NCBI GenBank assembly: GCA_003231975.1
Contig: QIKW01000031.1
Span: forward strand, 1 to 44,546
Direction of reading: 5' to 3'
Source of the DNA: Acidimicrobiia bacterium
GTDB lineage: Bacteria; Actinomycetota; Acidimicrobiia; Acidimicrobiales; SZUA-35
DNA length: 44,546 nt
Positions 25,040 to 32,333 of the stretch are shown in pieces. Within the stretch, counting starts at the first letter, position 1. Each line of letters begins with the position of its first letter. Below the pieces are notes generated by a model. It was not told the DNA's origin. It saw only the letters and a program-made list of their open reading frames with translations, and made no database searches. The translations under genes and the position numbers were made by a program.

Positions 25040-25303
25040 TTATGGAACGTGGGGAGACACGATGGCGCCCTTGAGTTTCTCGGGGTCCTGTGCGTGCGAG
25101 CCCTTGCGGCCAGAGCGCTCGGCCCATTTTTTACTTGCCGCGTTCAGATCCGGCTCGACGATCTTTGCCAGAAGTTTCCGACAGCTGTCAGCCTCGCTGG
25201 CCAGCTCGTGTTTGCGCCCGAACGCATCTGGTGCGAGACCTTGCAGTTCGTCATCGATCTCCACGATCCGCTGGCGGAGTTCACTGGGGGTTGTGGGAGA
25301 CAT
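25040..25303 (-). CDS. Small charged protein of unknown function
   Basis: An 87-residue protein from the ATG at 25303. It is mostly helical and rich in Glu, Lys and Arg: ELRQRIVEIDDELQGLAPDAFGRKHELASEADSCRKLLA looks like a two-helix hairpin or short coiled coil, followed by a basic tail. There is no membrane segment or known motif. The frame is open to 25345, but the ATG at 25303 begins the more protein-like part. It lies at the left edge of the accessory island. Real coding status is probable, not certain. Confidence 0.5.
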   Translation of the reverse strand: MSPTTPSELRQRIVEIDDELQGLAPDAFGRKHELASEADSCRKLLAKIVEPDLNAASKKWAERSGRKGSHAQDPEKLKGAIVSPHVP

Positions 25304-25422
25304 GATCAGCTTTCGACGTCTTCGTGCTTTGCTCAAGTTTGGCATAGTTGCCCGCAGAATCGGCTAGTGGTGCGACTTTGGGAATTGTCACGTATGCGTT
25401 CGCCCCCCCGAACCGGGCACCG

Positions 25423-25891
25423 TCACGGCCTTTCGGCGGACCAGCGGCGTGCCTCTTCGTAGATTTCGCCAAGGCTCATCTCGTCGAGCGGATTGTACGA
25501 GGCGAGTCCGACGGCGCCGCGCAACTGCCGGTACATCGCAATTACCACCCCCGGTGCCGGGCCGATCGCCAGCGTGACGCATTGCGGTCACCCACCTCTG
25601 GGCTAGCTCTACCTCTTCCACCACTCGAGCGAGTGCGGTGTAGGGCAACAAGATGTCGGGAAGTCCGGAGCTTCCCGATCTGGCCAGTAGCGCCGTGGCT
25701 TCTTCGAGATGCAGATCCATGTCCGCTGATTCTCCCGCCGCTGCGGCGGCTGTGGCGAGGTAGAGATGCACCCGCCAGTCGTTGTCGAGGCCGTGTTGGG
25801 TTGCTTGTGAGAGATACTCCGAGGCTGCGTTTGTTGCCACCTCGGGAGCCGACAACATGTTAGCCACTACCTTTGCTTGAAGGGTCATCAT
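25423..25891 (-). pseudogene. Frameshifted C-terminal fragment of a helical-repeat (TPR-like) regulator
   Basis: Reading down from 25891, about 108 residues look like real helical-repeat protein (EYLSQATQHGLDNDWRVHLY, LPYTALARVVEEVELAQRW) and end in a low-quality Arg-rich tail at 25388. A change of frame near 25575 gives a much more protein-like continuation, IGPAPGVVIAMYRQLRGAVG and SLGEIYEEARRWSAERP, to a TGA at 25423-25425. This is what the C-terminus of a LuxR/BTAD-type transcriptional regulator often looks like. The upstream part is missing: opposite-strand integrase sequence begins at about 25890. So it is probably a truncated, frameshifted remnant; a sequencing error could explain the frameshift but not the missing N-terminus. 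Confidence 0.5.
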
Positions 25892-26284
25892 CCGAACGGC
25901 GTCGAACGTGTTGGGCTAGCACCTTCCTAGCCGCTGCCAAAGGCGACGAACTCTTCGCCTTGTACCGCCTCGCAGCCCTCACAGGCATGCGCCGAGGCGA
26001 ACTCTGCTGCCTCCGCTGGGAAGACGTCGACCTGGACGCCATGACGGTCCAAGTTCGGAAAGCCCTAGCCGTCATCGACGGACCCCCAAAGTCGAAGCAC
26101 CGAAATCTCGACGCTCTCGCCGAGTCATAGACATCGACGAACGACTCGCCATCGGCAAGAACCCGAGAATGGTCAGCGAACGCCTCGGCCACGCCGACGT
26201 CGCATTCACCCTCCAAGTCTACGGCCACGTCTTCCCCGGCCACCAATGCGAGCCGCCGAGGCAGCGTCGAATCTCTTCAACTAG
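25873..26284 (+). pseudogene. int: Tyrosine recombinase/integrase remnant
   Basis: Three frames hold consecutive pieces of a phage-type integrase. Frame A (25873 to about 26095) has LYRLAALTGMRRGELCCLRW with the first catalytic Arg, then PKSK. Frame B (about 26096-26240) has SRRVIDIDE and, after an abrupt join, MVSERLGHADVAFTL and VYGHVFPG with the catalytic Tyr. Frame C (26246-26284) has MRAAEAASNLF then a stop. The HxLRH box that should lie between DIDE and MVSERLGHA is missing, so some 70-100 residues are deleted. It cannot be active. It marks a former integrative element next to the tRNA cluster. Confidence 0.8.
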
Positions 26285-26358
26285 CCGTGCGGTATGAGGA
26301 CGGAATCGCTCGTTCAGGGCCAAGACCCAACGTGTAGGTAAGACTGCGTAGGCTCGTA

Positions 26359-27609
26359 GTGCCAACCACCACCGATCGGCTCTGTATGCAACCCTCCCAG
26401 GCTCCAGTTCTAGGACCCCCGCGTATAGAGGGGCTCGTCGTTCGAAACTACCGCGTACTCCGAAACGTCGAGTTCAAGGGGCTTTCTCCTCTGACGGTTC
26501 TGGTCGGACCAAACGGTTCAGGAAAATCCACCGTCTTCGATGTCTTCGCCTTCCTGAGCGAGTGTTTCACCGAGGGTCTCAGAAGTGCCGTCGACAAACG
26601 AAATCGACTCGCTGAGCTGCGAAGCAGGGGCGCTGACGGGCCCGTTGTGATCGAGATCAAGTATCGGGAAACCCCCCAAAGCCCTCTCATCACGTACCAC
26701 CTCGCGATCGACGAGATCGACGGCTCACCGGTCGTTGCAGAAGAGTGGCTCCGGTGGAAACGCGGCTCCTACGGCCGTCCGTTCAAATTCGTCGACTTCG
26801 CACATGGGGCTGGGCAGGTAATTTCAGGAGACATGCCTGACGAGCACGATGAGCGTATCTTTGAGACTCTCGACAGCCCCGACCTGCTAGCGGTCAACAC
26901 CCTCGGCCAGTTCACTAGACACCCCAGGGTTAGCGCGCTTCGGAGGTTCATTACTGGCTGGTATCTCTCGTATCTGTCGGCAGAAGAAGCGCGAGGCGTG
27001 CCAATGGCCGGGCCGCAGTCGCGCCTCTCAAAAACCGGGGACAACTTGCCGAATGTCCTTCAGTTCCTCGCGGAACGTCACGAGGTGGCGCTGGAGAACA
27101 TCCTTGCGACTCTCTCGGTGAGAATCCCGAGACTCGAGCGGGTCGACACTAAAGCGCTGGATGATGGTCGGCTCCTTCTCCTGCTAAAGGACGCTCCGTT
27201 CGAGGAACCGGTGCTTGCCCGATTCGCGTCGGACGGCACGTTGAAGATGCTGTCCTACCTCGTTGTGTTGCTGGATCCCGATCCGCCCCCGATGATCGGC
27301 ATTGAGGAGCCCGAGAACCAGCTTCACCCGCAACTCTTGTTCGCGCTGGCCGAAGAGTGCCGCGCAGCTACGGGGCGCAGCCAACTCCTCGTGACGACGC
27401 ATTCGCCGGAGTTCATGAACGGCCTACGAGCCCATGAGGTCTGGGCACTCGATCGGGGCGAGGACGGATTCACGCAGCTGACTCATGCTGACAAGAACAA
27501 GGAAATGACGACCATGGTTGACGCTGGTGGACAGCTCGGAGACCTCTGGATGGAGGGCTTTCTGCATGCTGGCGATCTGCAGGACAGCCTCCGGGGCGTC
27601 CGGTCTTGA
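26359..27609 (+). CDS. AAA-family ATPase (AAA_21/SMC-like), ATPase half of a two-gene module
   Basis: A 416-residue ABC/SMC-like ATPase. It has [18 protein letters not shown], Walker [10 protein letters not shown] at 50-58, an ABC-signature-like SDGTLK at 291-296, Walker [10 protein letters not shown] at 312-320 and the switch His348 in VTTHSPEFM. The order and spacing match the AAA_15/AAA_21 ATPases of OLD, PARIS (AriA) and retron-associated systems. There is no nuclease domain in the protein itself. The DUF4276 gene starts inside its stop codon (TTGA overlap), so the two products are made together. The start is a GTG at 26359 with TAGGCT 4 nt upstream, or the ATG at 26386. Inference: sensor/motor of a phage-defence pair. 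Confidence 0.88.
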   Translation: MPTTTDRLCMQPSQAPVLGPPRIEGLVVRNYRVLRNVEFKGLSPLTVLVGPNGSGKSTVFDVFAFLSECFTEGLRSAVDKRNRLAELRSRGADGPVVIEIKYRETPQSPLITYHLAIDEIDGSPVVAEEWLRWKRGSYGRPFKFVDFAHGAGQVISGDMPDEHDERIFETLDSPDLLAVNTLGQFTRHPRVSALRRFITGWYLSYLSAEEARGVPMAGPQSRLSKTGDNLPNVLQFLAERHEVALENILATLSVRIPRLERVDTKALDDGRLLLLLKDAPFEEPVLARFASDGTLKMLSYLVVLLDPDPPPMIGIEEPENQLHPQLLFALAEECRAATGRSQLLVTTHSPEFMNGLRAHEVWALDRGEDGFTQLTHADKNKEMTTMVDAGGQLGDLWMEGFLHAGDLQDSLRGVRS

Positions 27610-28214
27610 GACAAGTGGAGATCCTCGTGGAAGAACGAAGTGCCGCCGTCCTCCTCGCTCATGTACTTCCGAAGGCGCTGGGCCCGAATGTGTCCTGGAG
27701 CATCCATTCTTTCTCCGGCAAGCAGGACCTGCTACGCAAGCTGCCGCAGCGGCTCCGTGGATACAAGTCTCGTCTCATCTGGCAAGATCTCAAGATCGTG
27801 GTCCTCCTGGATCGAGACACAACAGACTGCATTGTGGTCAAGGACCAGCTGGAACAGATAGCAACTTCCGAGGGTTTGGCGACAAAGAGTTCAGGAAATC
27901 CATTCACTGTTGTAAACCGGATAGCTGTGGAAGAACTTGAAGCCTGGTACTTCGGTGATATCCCGGCGCTTCGCAGGTTGTACCCGAGGGTCCCGCAGTC
28001 CCTGGGGGCCAGAGCGAAGTACCGCGATCCGGATGGTATTGCTGGTGGCACATGGGAGACTCTGGAACGACTTCTGCAGGGCTACGGATATGAACAGGGT
28101 GGGTTGAGGAAGGTGGCACTGGCCAATTCAATCGGTCCCCTTCTCGACCTTGATCGTAACTCGTCCAAGAGCTTCAACGTATTTATCGACGGGCTCCAAG
28201 CCGCTGCTGCCTAG
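27606..28214 (+). CDS. DUF4276 family protein (TOPRIM-like), effector half of a two-gene module
   Basis: A 202-residue protein with clear DUF4276 landmarks: [11 protein letters not shown] with Glu9-Glu10, [11 protein letters not shown] with Asp69 and Asp71, [46 protein letters not shown] and [13 protein letters not shown]. The early Glu plus a later DxD after a hydrophobic strand is the TOPRIM catalytic layout found in OLD and AriB nucleases; that it is a nuclease is inference. The TTG at 27606 overlaps the ATPase stop by 4 nt, with a GTG at 27615 as alternative. It is intact, unlike its island neighbours, which argues for selection. Confidence 0.88.
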   Translation: MRQVEILVEERSAAVLLAHVLPKALGPNVSWSIHSFSGKQDLLRKLPQRLRGYKSRLIWQDLKIVVLLDRDTTDCIVVKDQLEQIATSEGLATKSSGNPFTVVNRIAVEELEAWYFGDIPALRRLYPRVPQSLGARAKYRDPDGIAGGTWETLERLLQGYGYEQGGLRKVALANSIGPLLDLDRNSSKSFNVFIDGLQAAAA

Positions 28215-28368
28215 GAAGCTGGCGTCTTGGCAGCCGCCCACCCGAACGGCTGGCCGAATCTGATCTCAGATGGCGATTGACCGCATCCTCTGAGCGCTTG
28301 GTCTCCTGAGTATCGACGCGTGCGTCGGCAGCGCACGTGACTTCTGATTGTCACCTCTCGGAGCCCGC

Positions 28369-28420
28369 CAAGTCCCGGTACCTGTCAAGTCCCGGAACCA
28401 GTGTGACCACCGTGTGACCA
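28369..28420. repeat. Short direct repeats near the tRNA-Lys 3' side
   Basis: A 10-bp core CAAGTCCCGG occurs at about 28369-28378 and 28386-28395 with a 17-bp period. It is followed by two 11-bp units beginning GTGTGACCAC at 28401 and 28412. The 281 bp between the DUF4276 stop and the tRNA holds no gene. Such paired direct repeats could be integrase arm-type sites. A 12-bp palindrome TTTCGGCCGAAA follows at 28429-28440. Confidence 0.5.
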
Positions 28421-28495
28421 CGGGGCTGTTTCGGCCGAAAACGACGAAACCCCAGAACCGGCGAGAATGGTGCCAGCGCTGGGATCTCGGCTGAG

Positions 28496-28568
28496 TACGC
28501 CCCCTGGGACTTGAACCCAGAACCTACGGATTAAGAGTCCGACGCTCTGCCAATTGAGCTAGAGGCGC
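28496..28568 (-). tRNA. tRNA-Lys (CTT)
   Basis: A 73-nt cloverleaf on the minus strand. The acceptor GCGCCTC pairs with GGGGCGT including two G-U pairs. The anticodon loop CTCTTAA gives anticodon CTT at 28533-28535, and the T arm is CTGGG/TTCAAGT/CCCAG. CCA is not encoded. Its 3' end faces the accessory island. Confidence 0.95.
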
Positions 28569-28659
28569 TTGGATAGCTCGCCGCATGTTAGCTGCACAAT
28601 GGCGGGACAGGCCATCAGTTCGGGATGGATTGCCCATCTCGCCCGCCTTGCTAACTTGG

Positions 28660-28734
28660 GGTGACCGAGGGGACTCGAACCCCCAGCCTTCGGGATCACA
28701 ACCCGATGCTCTAACCAGTTGAGCTACGGCCACC
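28660..28734 (-). tRNA. tRNA-His (GTG)
   Basis: Minus-strand cloverleaf with acceptor GTGGCCG/CGGTCAC, plus the extra G at position -1 (28734) facing C73, as expected for tRNA-His. The anticodon loop TTGTGAT gives GTG at 28697-28699. CCA is not encoded. Confidence 0.95.
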
Positions 28735-28795
28735 AAGGTCGGAGCATGGTAGCGGCCCCGTCACCGGACCACGAATGAATTGGTGGAGCAAAAAG

Positions 28796-28869
28796 CCCGG
28801 GCGGGAGGATTCGAACCCCCGACAAGTCGGGTAGAAACCGACTGCTCTGTCCAACTGAGCTACGCCCGG
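28796..28869 (-). tRNA. tRNA-Arg (TCT)
   Basis: Minus-strand cloverleaf with a perfectly paired acceptor CCGGGCG/CGCCCGG. The anticodon stem-loop GTCGG/TTTCTAC/CCGAC gives TCT at 28833-28835, and the T arm is GGGGG/TTCGAAT/CCTCC. It is followed 3' by a T5 run. Confidence 0.95.
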
Positions 28870-28909
28870 TGGGCCCTAAAACTTTAGCGGCCCCTGATGC
28901 CCGCTTGGC

Positions 28910-29734
28910 TTAGTTTCCAAATTCCAGGGGATCGAGGAACATGTTGGCCGCGATGCACCGGTATTGCCCGTCGGCGTTCGCCACCTCAGCGGTTGCCCGA
29001 AATTCACTGGTTTCGCCCGGTTCTACGTCCGCAATCTCGATCGCTTCAGAAGTGATTCGGCTATCGTCTGGCTGGAGGAACACGATCGAGAAGATGTAGC
29101 TGGTGGTGATTCCTCGTTCGTTGGTGATTGTGCCTGCGGCAACCAACTGCCCGTTCGTTTCCCCGCATTCGCTGAAGTCGACAGCTCGCTCGGCTTGTTC
29201 GATGTCTTCTGTGACGTTGTCGATGGCGTCAACTATTCGCTCACTGAACGATGCGATTAGGACGATGCAGCCACCAACAACCAGTACCAATAGGCCAAGG
29301 AGAACCAGCAGGACCTTCATGCCCCGACTCATTCCCTTTTTCTCAGGCGGCCCAGCCGTTGTGTATCCCGGTGGTGTCATCCCAGGTTGCTGAGGAATGG
29401 GCTGCTGTTGGGGAGGCCCTCCAGGGGCGGCGGCCCAGGCAGGAGAATTTCCCGGTTCGGGTGCGCCAGGTGGAGCCATACCAGGCGGAGGTGTCATCTG
29501 AACAGGTGGTGTGGCAGCGTCAGGTGGGACAACAGCGGGCGGTCCCGGAGGCGCCGCCTCAACTGCTGGCGGCTCCGGCGCCGCGGTTTCCGCGACGGGA
29601 ACCTGAGTTGTTGCGTCGCTTTCGGGCGGGCTCTGATCGGCAGGCCAATAACGGCCATCGCCCTTCTTCTCCCATCCGTCAGGGGGCGGCCAGGGGTACT
29701 CGTCACCGTTCCAAGCAATGTAGTTTTCGGCCAT
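28910..29734 (-). CDS. Proline-rich single-span membrane protein with DUF2510-like N-terminus
   Basis: A 274-residue protein. The N-terminus EYPWPPPDGWEKKGDGRYWP is a Trp/Pro motif like the DUF2510 and WxxD-type signatures of actinobacterial membrane proteins. Residues about 35-130 are a Pro/Ala-rich disordered stretch. A single membrane span lies near 140-162 (MKVLLVLLGLLVLVVGGCIVLI). The outside domain of about 110 residues has two Cys that could pair (SECGE and QYRCIAA) and resembles FxLD/DUF4352-like small beta domains. It is probably a cell-envelope sensor or adaptor; function unknown. The ATG at 29734 follows CGGAG. The longer frame to 29809 would begin inside the -35 box, so it is rejected. 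Confidence 0.75.
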   Translation of the reverse strand: MAENYIAWNGDEYPWPPPDGWEKKGDGRYWPADQSPPESDATTQVPVAETAAPEPPAVEAAPPGPPAVVPPDAATPPVQMTPPPGMAPPGAPEPGNSPAWAAAPGGPPQQQPIPQQPGMTPPGYTTAGPPEKKGMSRGMKVLLVLLGLLVLVVGGCIVLIASFSERIVDAIDNVTEDIEQAERAVDFSECGETNGQLVAAGTITNERGITTSYIFSIVFLQPDDSRITSEAIEIADVEPGETSEFRATAEVANADGQYRCIAANMFLDPLEFGN

Positions 29735-29780
29735 TGAAACTCCGGCTGTCCGAGGGTCACCAGAAAATGTAGAGGGGCGA

Positions 29781-29809
29781 ACGGTATTTGCCGCATTCAC
29801 CCTGTTCAA
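29781..29809 (-). promoter_or_regulatory. Promoter of the proline-rich membrane protein
   Basis: Minus-strand -35 TTGAAC (29804-29809), a 17-bp spacer and -10 TACCGT (29781-29786). Transcription would start about 40 nt before the ATG at 29734. This is the best sigma-70-type promoter in the window. Confidence 0.6.
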
Positions 29810-29876
29810 GCAGCAATTCTACTAGTTCGAAGTGTGCAACTGCTGCCCGGGTAAATCTACACGTTGCAACAAGAAA

Positions 29877-30033
29877 ACGAGGCCGTAACCTGCCTGCAAC
29901 GAAAGCTCACTCGGGGGCTGACAACCCGAGCTCGACGTGATCTGGGCGGTATCGGCACGGAGAGACACATCGGACACACCCCGCTTTGCCACTTCCTCGG
30001 AGCAGAGCAGCGGAACCCGACGTGATACCTCGT
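29877..30033 (+). ncRNA. Candidate c-di-AMP (ydaO-yuaA) riboswitch upstream of the Rpf-like gene
   Basis: A 157-nt leader whose ends pair as P1 (ACGAGG at 29877-29882, CCTCGT at 30028-30033). Inside, GCCGTAACCTG near the 5' end, CGGGGGCTGAC in the middle, and GGAACCCGAC then ACCTCGT at the 3' end lie in the same order as the conserved blocks I recall for ydaO-yuaA RNAs. A hairpin CTCGGG/CCCGAG sits at 29910-29930. After the aptamer, a perfect stem GCCGTC/GACGGC (30061-30076) could be the expression platform. Genes for Rpf-type muralytic enzymes are known targets of this switch in actinobacteria. The match is by eye only. Confidence 0.5.
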
Positions 30034-30109
30034 CTCTAACTCGCTGCGCCCAGACTTTGCGCCGTCATTCGACGGCCTTCCTGAATCAACGAACGAAAGA
30101 GACGATTGC

Positions 30110-30871
30110 ATGAAACTGCGCCTCCTTCTTTCGGCTGCACTACTGGCGCCATTGTTGGCGTTCGTTTCACCAGCCGAAGCTGCACCTGCCCACGATGACC
30201 AAATCACCCGCCTCTACCAAACCGTGCTTGGCCGCACGCCTGATCCCGAAGGGCTGGCCTACTGGTCTGCCCGGCGGGTCAACGGCGAATCCCTGGAAGA
30301 CCTCACAACGGCCTTCCTCAAGTTTCCCGAGGTTGAGCTTCGCAGCTCGGGCGACTTGGTCGTTGATGCCTATCGCAACGCGTTGGGTCGAGAGCCAGAC
30401 CAGGCGGGCTATGAATTCTGGGCCTCCCTGGATCCGGTCAAGGCTGTGCTTGCGATCTCAGAATCGCTTGAGACTCAGCTTCGCACCGGCACTCTGCCTC
30501 CGCCCGGCTCAACCAACTCCGACGATTCGTCGGTTACAGCTAACGACATTGCCTTCACGGGCGGCGACCGGGTAGCGCAGGTACCGCCGAACTGGGTCGA
30601 CGCAGGTAACGGCGTATATCTCCCGCCGATCCTGGTGAGAATTCGCTTCTGTGAGTCCACAGACAACTATTTGGCCGCCAACCGCTGGTCTTCTGCCCGC
30701 GGCGCCTACCAGTTCCTCACTTCAAGTTGGGCCGCCTACGGTCACGACGTTCGGTACGGAGTGACTCAGGCGCACCTTGCAACACCTGCCCAGCAGGACG
30801 AGGCCGCCCTGATCACCTGGCAAGAAGACGGAACCGGCCCGTGGCGGGCCAGCATTCGCTGCTGGGGCTAG
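30110..30871 (+). CDS. Secreted DUF4214 - Rpf-type transglycosylase fusion
   Basis: A 253-residue exported protein. The signal peptide is residues 1-25 (cleavage near AEA-AP). Two DUF4214-like units follow: RLYQTVLGRTPDPEGLAYW at about 34-52 and AYRNALGREPDQAGYEFW at about 86-103. A Ser/Asn-rich linker leads to the C-terminal resuscitation-promoting-factor-like domain, IRFCESTDNYLAANRWSSAR then GAYQFLTSSWAAYG, with catalytic Glu182. It should cleave peptidoglycan at the cell surface, as in growth or dormancy exit. DUF4214 is otherwise typical of calcium-binding surface/S-layer proteins, so it may position the enzyme on the envelope. A long structured leader precedes it; AAAGAGACG is a weak ribosome binding site. 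Confidence 0.88.
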   Translation: MKLRLLLSAALLAPLLAFVSPAEAAPAHDDQITRLYQTVLGRTPDPEGLAYWSARRVNGESLEDLTTAFLKFPEVELRSSGDLVVDAYRNALGREPDQAGYEFWASLDPVKAVLAISESLETQLRTGTLPPPGSTNSDDSSVTANDIAFTGGDRVAQVPPNWVDAGNGVYLPPILVRIRFCESTDNYLAANRWSSARGAYQFLTSSWAAYGHDVRYGVTQAHLATPAQQDEAALITWQEDGTGPWRASIRCWG

Positions 30872-30932
30872 CCGTTCGACAGAAGCGGCCACTGAATGTG
30901 CTCCGGCCCGCTCAGCAGGCCAAGATGGCAAC

Positions 30933-32291
30933 ATGCAAAGTCGTCCCGATCAGCTGACCAATCAAACCGTCGAGTTGTTGCAGGCAATGATCCGCAACGC
31001 CTGTGTGAACGACGGCACCCCTGAGTCGGGCCAAGAGGTCCGCAACGCAGACACGCTCCAGGCCTACCTCGAGGGCAACAGCCTTCCGTTTGAGCGCTAC
31101 GAGCCAACGCCGGGCCGAACCTCGCTGGTTTCCCGGATCGAGGGCAGCGACCCGGCTGCTCCAAGTCTGTGCCTCATGGGTCACATCGATGTGGTGCCTG
31201 TCAACCTTGGCGGCTGGAGCCGTGACCCGTTCGGCGGCGAGCTTGTTCCCGCCAAAAACGGGCCAGACGAGGTGTGGGGCAGGGGAGCGGTTGACATGTT
31301 GAACCTCACCGCCTCCATGGCGGTTGCGTTCAAGGATTTGGCCGTCAGTGGGTTTCGGCCCCGCGGCGACCTGATCTTCTTCGCCGTTGCCGACGAGGAG
31401 TCTGGCAGCGCCCACGGAATGCGGTGGATGGCAGACAACGCGGCCGACGCCATCACAGCCGACTACGTCCTCACCGAAAACGGGGGCCTCCATTCCGGCT
31501 CGCCTGATTCGCCTGTGGTAGCGGTCACGGTGGCCGAGAAGGGTGTGGCCTGGCGCAGGCTTCGGGTGAAAGGCGTACCCGGTCACGGATCGATGCCGTT
31601 CCGCAAGGACAACGCCCTGGTAACTGCAGCCGCGGTAATTCAGCGGCTTACTGACTACCAGCCGCCCGCCACCGTTACCGAGCTGTGGCGAGAGCGAGTT
31701 GACGGCTTGGACCTCGGCCCGGAGAAGTCGGCCCTCTTGTTGGACACCGACCAGATCGACGACTTCCTTGAAGCCATGCCAGACGTGAACACCGCGGCCT
31801 ACCTGCACGCCTGCACCCACACCACTTTCTCGTGCAACGTTGTTGACGGCGGCGGCATGAAAACCAACATTATTCCCGACGACGTGGTGCTCGAGGTAGA
31901 TATTCGCACCCTGCCAGGTGAGTCTGAGGCGGAAGTGCAAGCCCACCTGAACACTGCGCTTGGAGACCTGGCAGGCCGGGTTGAGGTGGAGCCAATCATG
32001 AACGACCGGTCAACCATCAGCCAAACAGAAACGCCGCTTTGGGACGCGCTCTCCAAGGCAGTGGTGAAGCCCTTTCCCTCGGCCCGGCTTACCCCGCAGA
32101 TGTCGGTCGGGTTCACCGACGCCAGGATCTATCGCGAGATGGGCGCAGTCGCTTACGGCGCAGGCCTCCTCAGCCCCACCGTTTCGGCGGGCGACATGGC
32201 CAGCCGCTTCCACGGAAACGATGAGCGGATCGATGTTGACTCTCTCGGCCTTTGCACCCAGCTGTGGCTAGATGTAGTCCGCCTGCTCTAA
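30933..32291 (+). CDS. M20-family metallopeptidase/deacylase (ArgE/DapE-like)
   Basis: A 452-residue dinuclear zinc hydrolase. It has CLMGHIDVVPV (first His and Asp), VWGRGAVDMLN (bridging Asp), FFAVADEESGS (catalytic Glu pair) and a late His in FHGNDERID. The lid domain with KGVPGHGSMPF is between. Such enzymes remove acyl or peptide groups from amino acids and related amines. Just downstream are an aminotransferase and a FAD oxidoreductase on the same strand, which suggests catabolism of an acylated amine. The ATG at 30933 is preceded by CAAGAT at 6 nt, a weak fit to the leaderless pattern. It starts a three-gene plus-strand operon. Confidence 0.9.
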   Translation: MQSRPDQLTNQTVELLQAMIRNACVNDGTPESGQEVRNADTLQAYLEGNSLPFERYEPTPGRTSLVSRIEGSDPAAPSLCLMGHIDVVPVNLGGWSRDPFGGELVPAKNGPDEVWGRGAVDMLNLTASMAVAFKDLAVSGFRPRGDLIFFAVADEESGSAHGMRWMADNAADAITADYVLTENGGLHSGSPDSPVVAVTVAEKGVAWRRLRVKGVPGHGSMPFRKDNALVTAAAVIQRLTDYQPPATVTELWRERVDGLDLGPEKSALLLDTDQIDDFLEAMPDVNTAAYLHACTHTTFSCNVVDGGGMKTNIIPDDVVLEVDIRTLPGESEAEVQAHLNTALGDLAGRVEVEPIMNDRSTISQTETPLWDALSKAVVKPFPSARLTPQMSVGFTDARIYREMGAVAYGAGLLSPTVSAGDMASRFHGNDERIDVDSLGLCTQLWLDVVRLL

Positions 32292-32333
32292 GTCACATCA
32301 AACTTGTTCACTGTCTGGCGGGCTGGCTGGATT

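Noticed and set aside
25281-25472. Minus-strand 63-codon open frame
   Set aside because: It overlaps the regulator remnant and the start of the small charged protein; it has no ribosome binding site or recognisable motif.
24862-26400. Duplicate of the tRNA-Lys 3' end as an attachment site
   Set aside because: No stretch matching the T arm and acceptor end was seen by eye; a computed search would be needed to find a short or diverged copy.
28369-28420. CRISPR array
   Set aside because: The repeats are only 10-17 bp, two copies each, with no spacers of regular length and no cas genes in the window.
28429-28440. 12-bp palindrome TTTCGGCCGAAA as a regulator operator
   Set aside because: It is far from any start codon and more likely part of a hairpin between the island and the tRNA; one copy only.
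29857-30207. Minus-strand open frame of 116 codons over the Rpf leader
   Set aside because: Ser/Arg/Cys-rich composition, no motif, and it covers a structured leader and a signal-peptide region on the plus strand.
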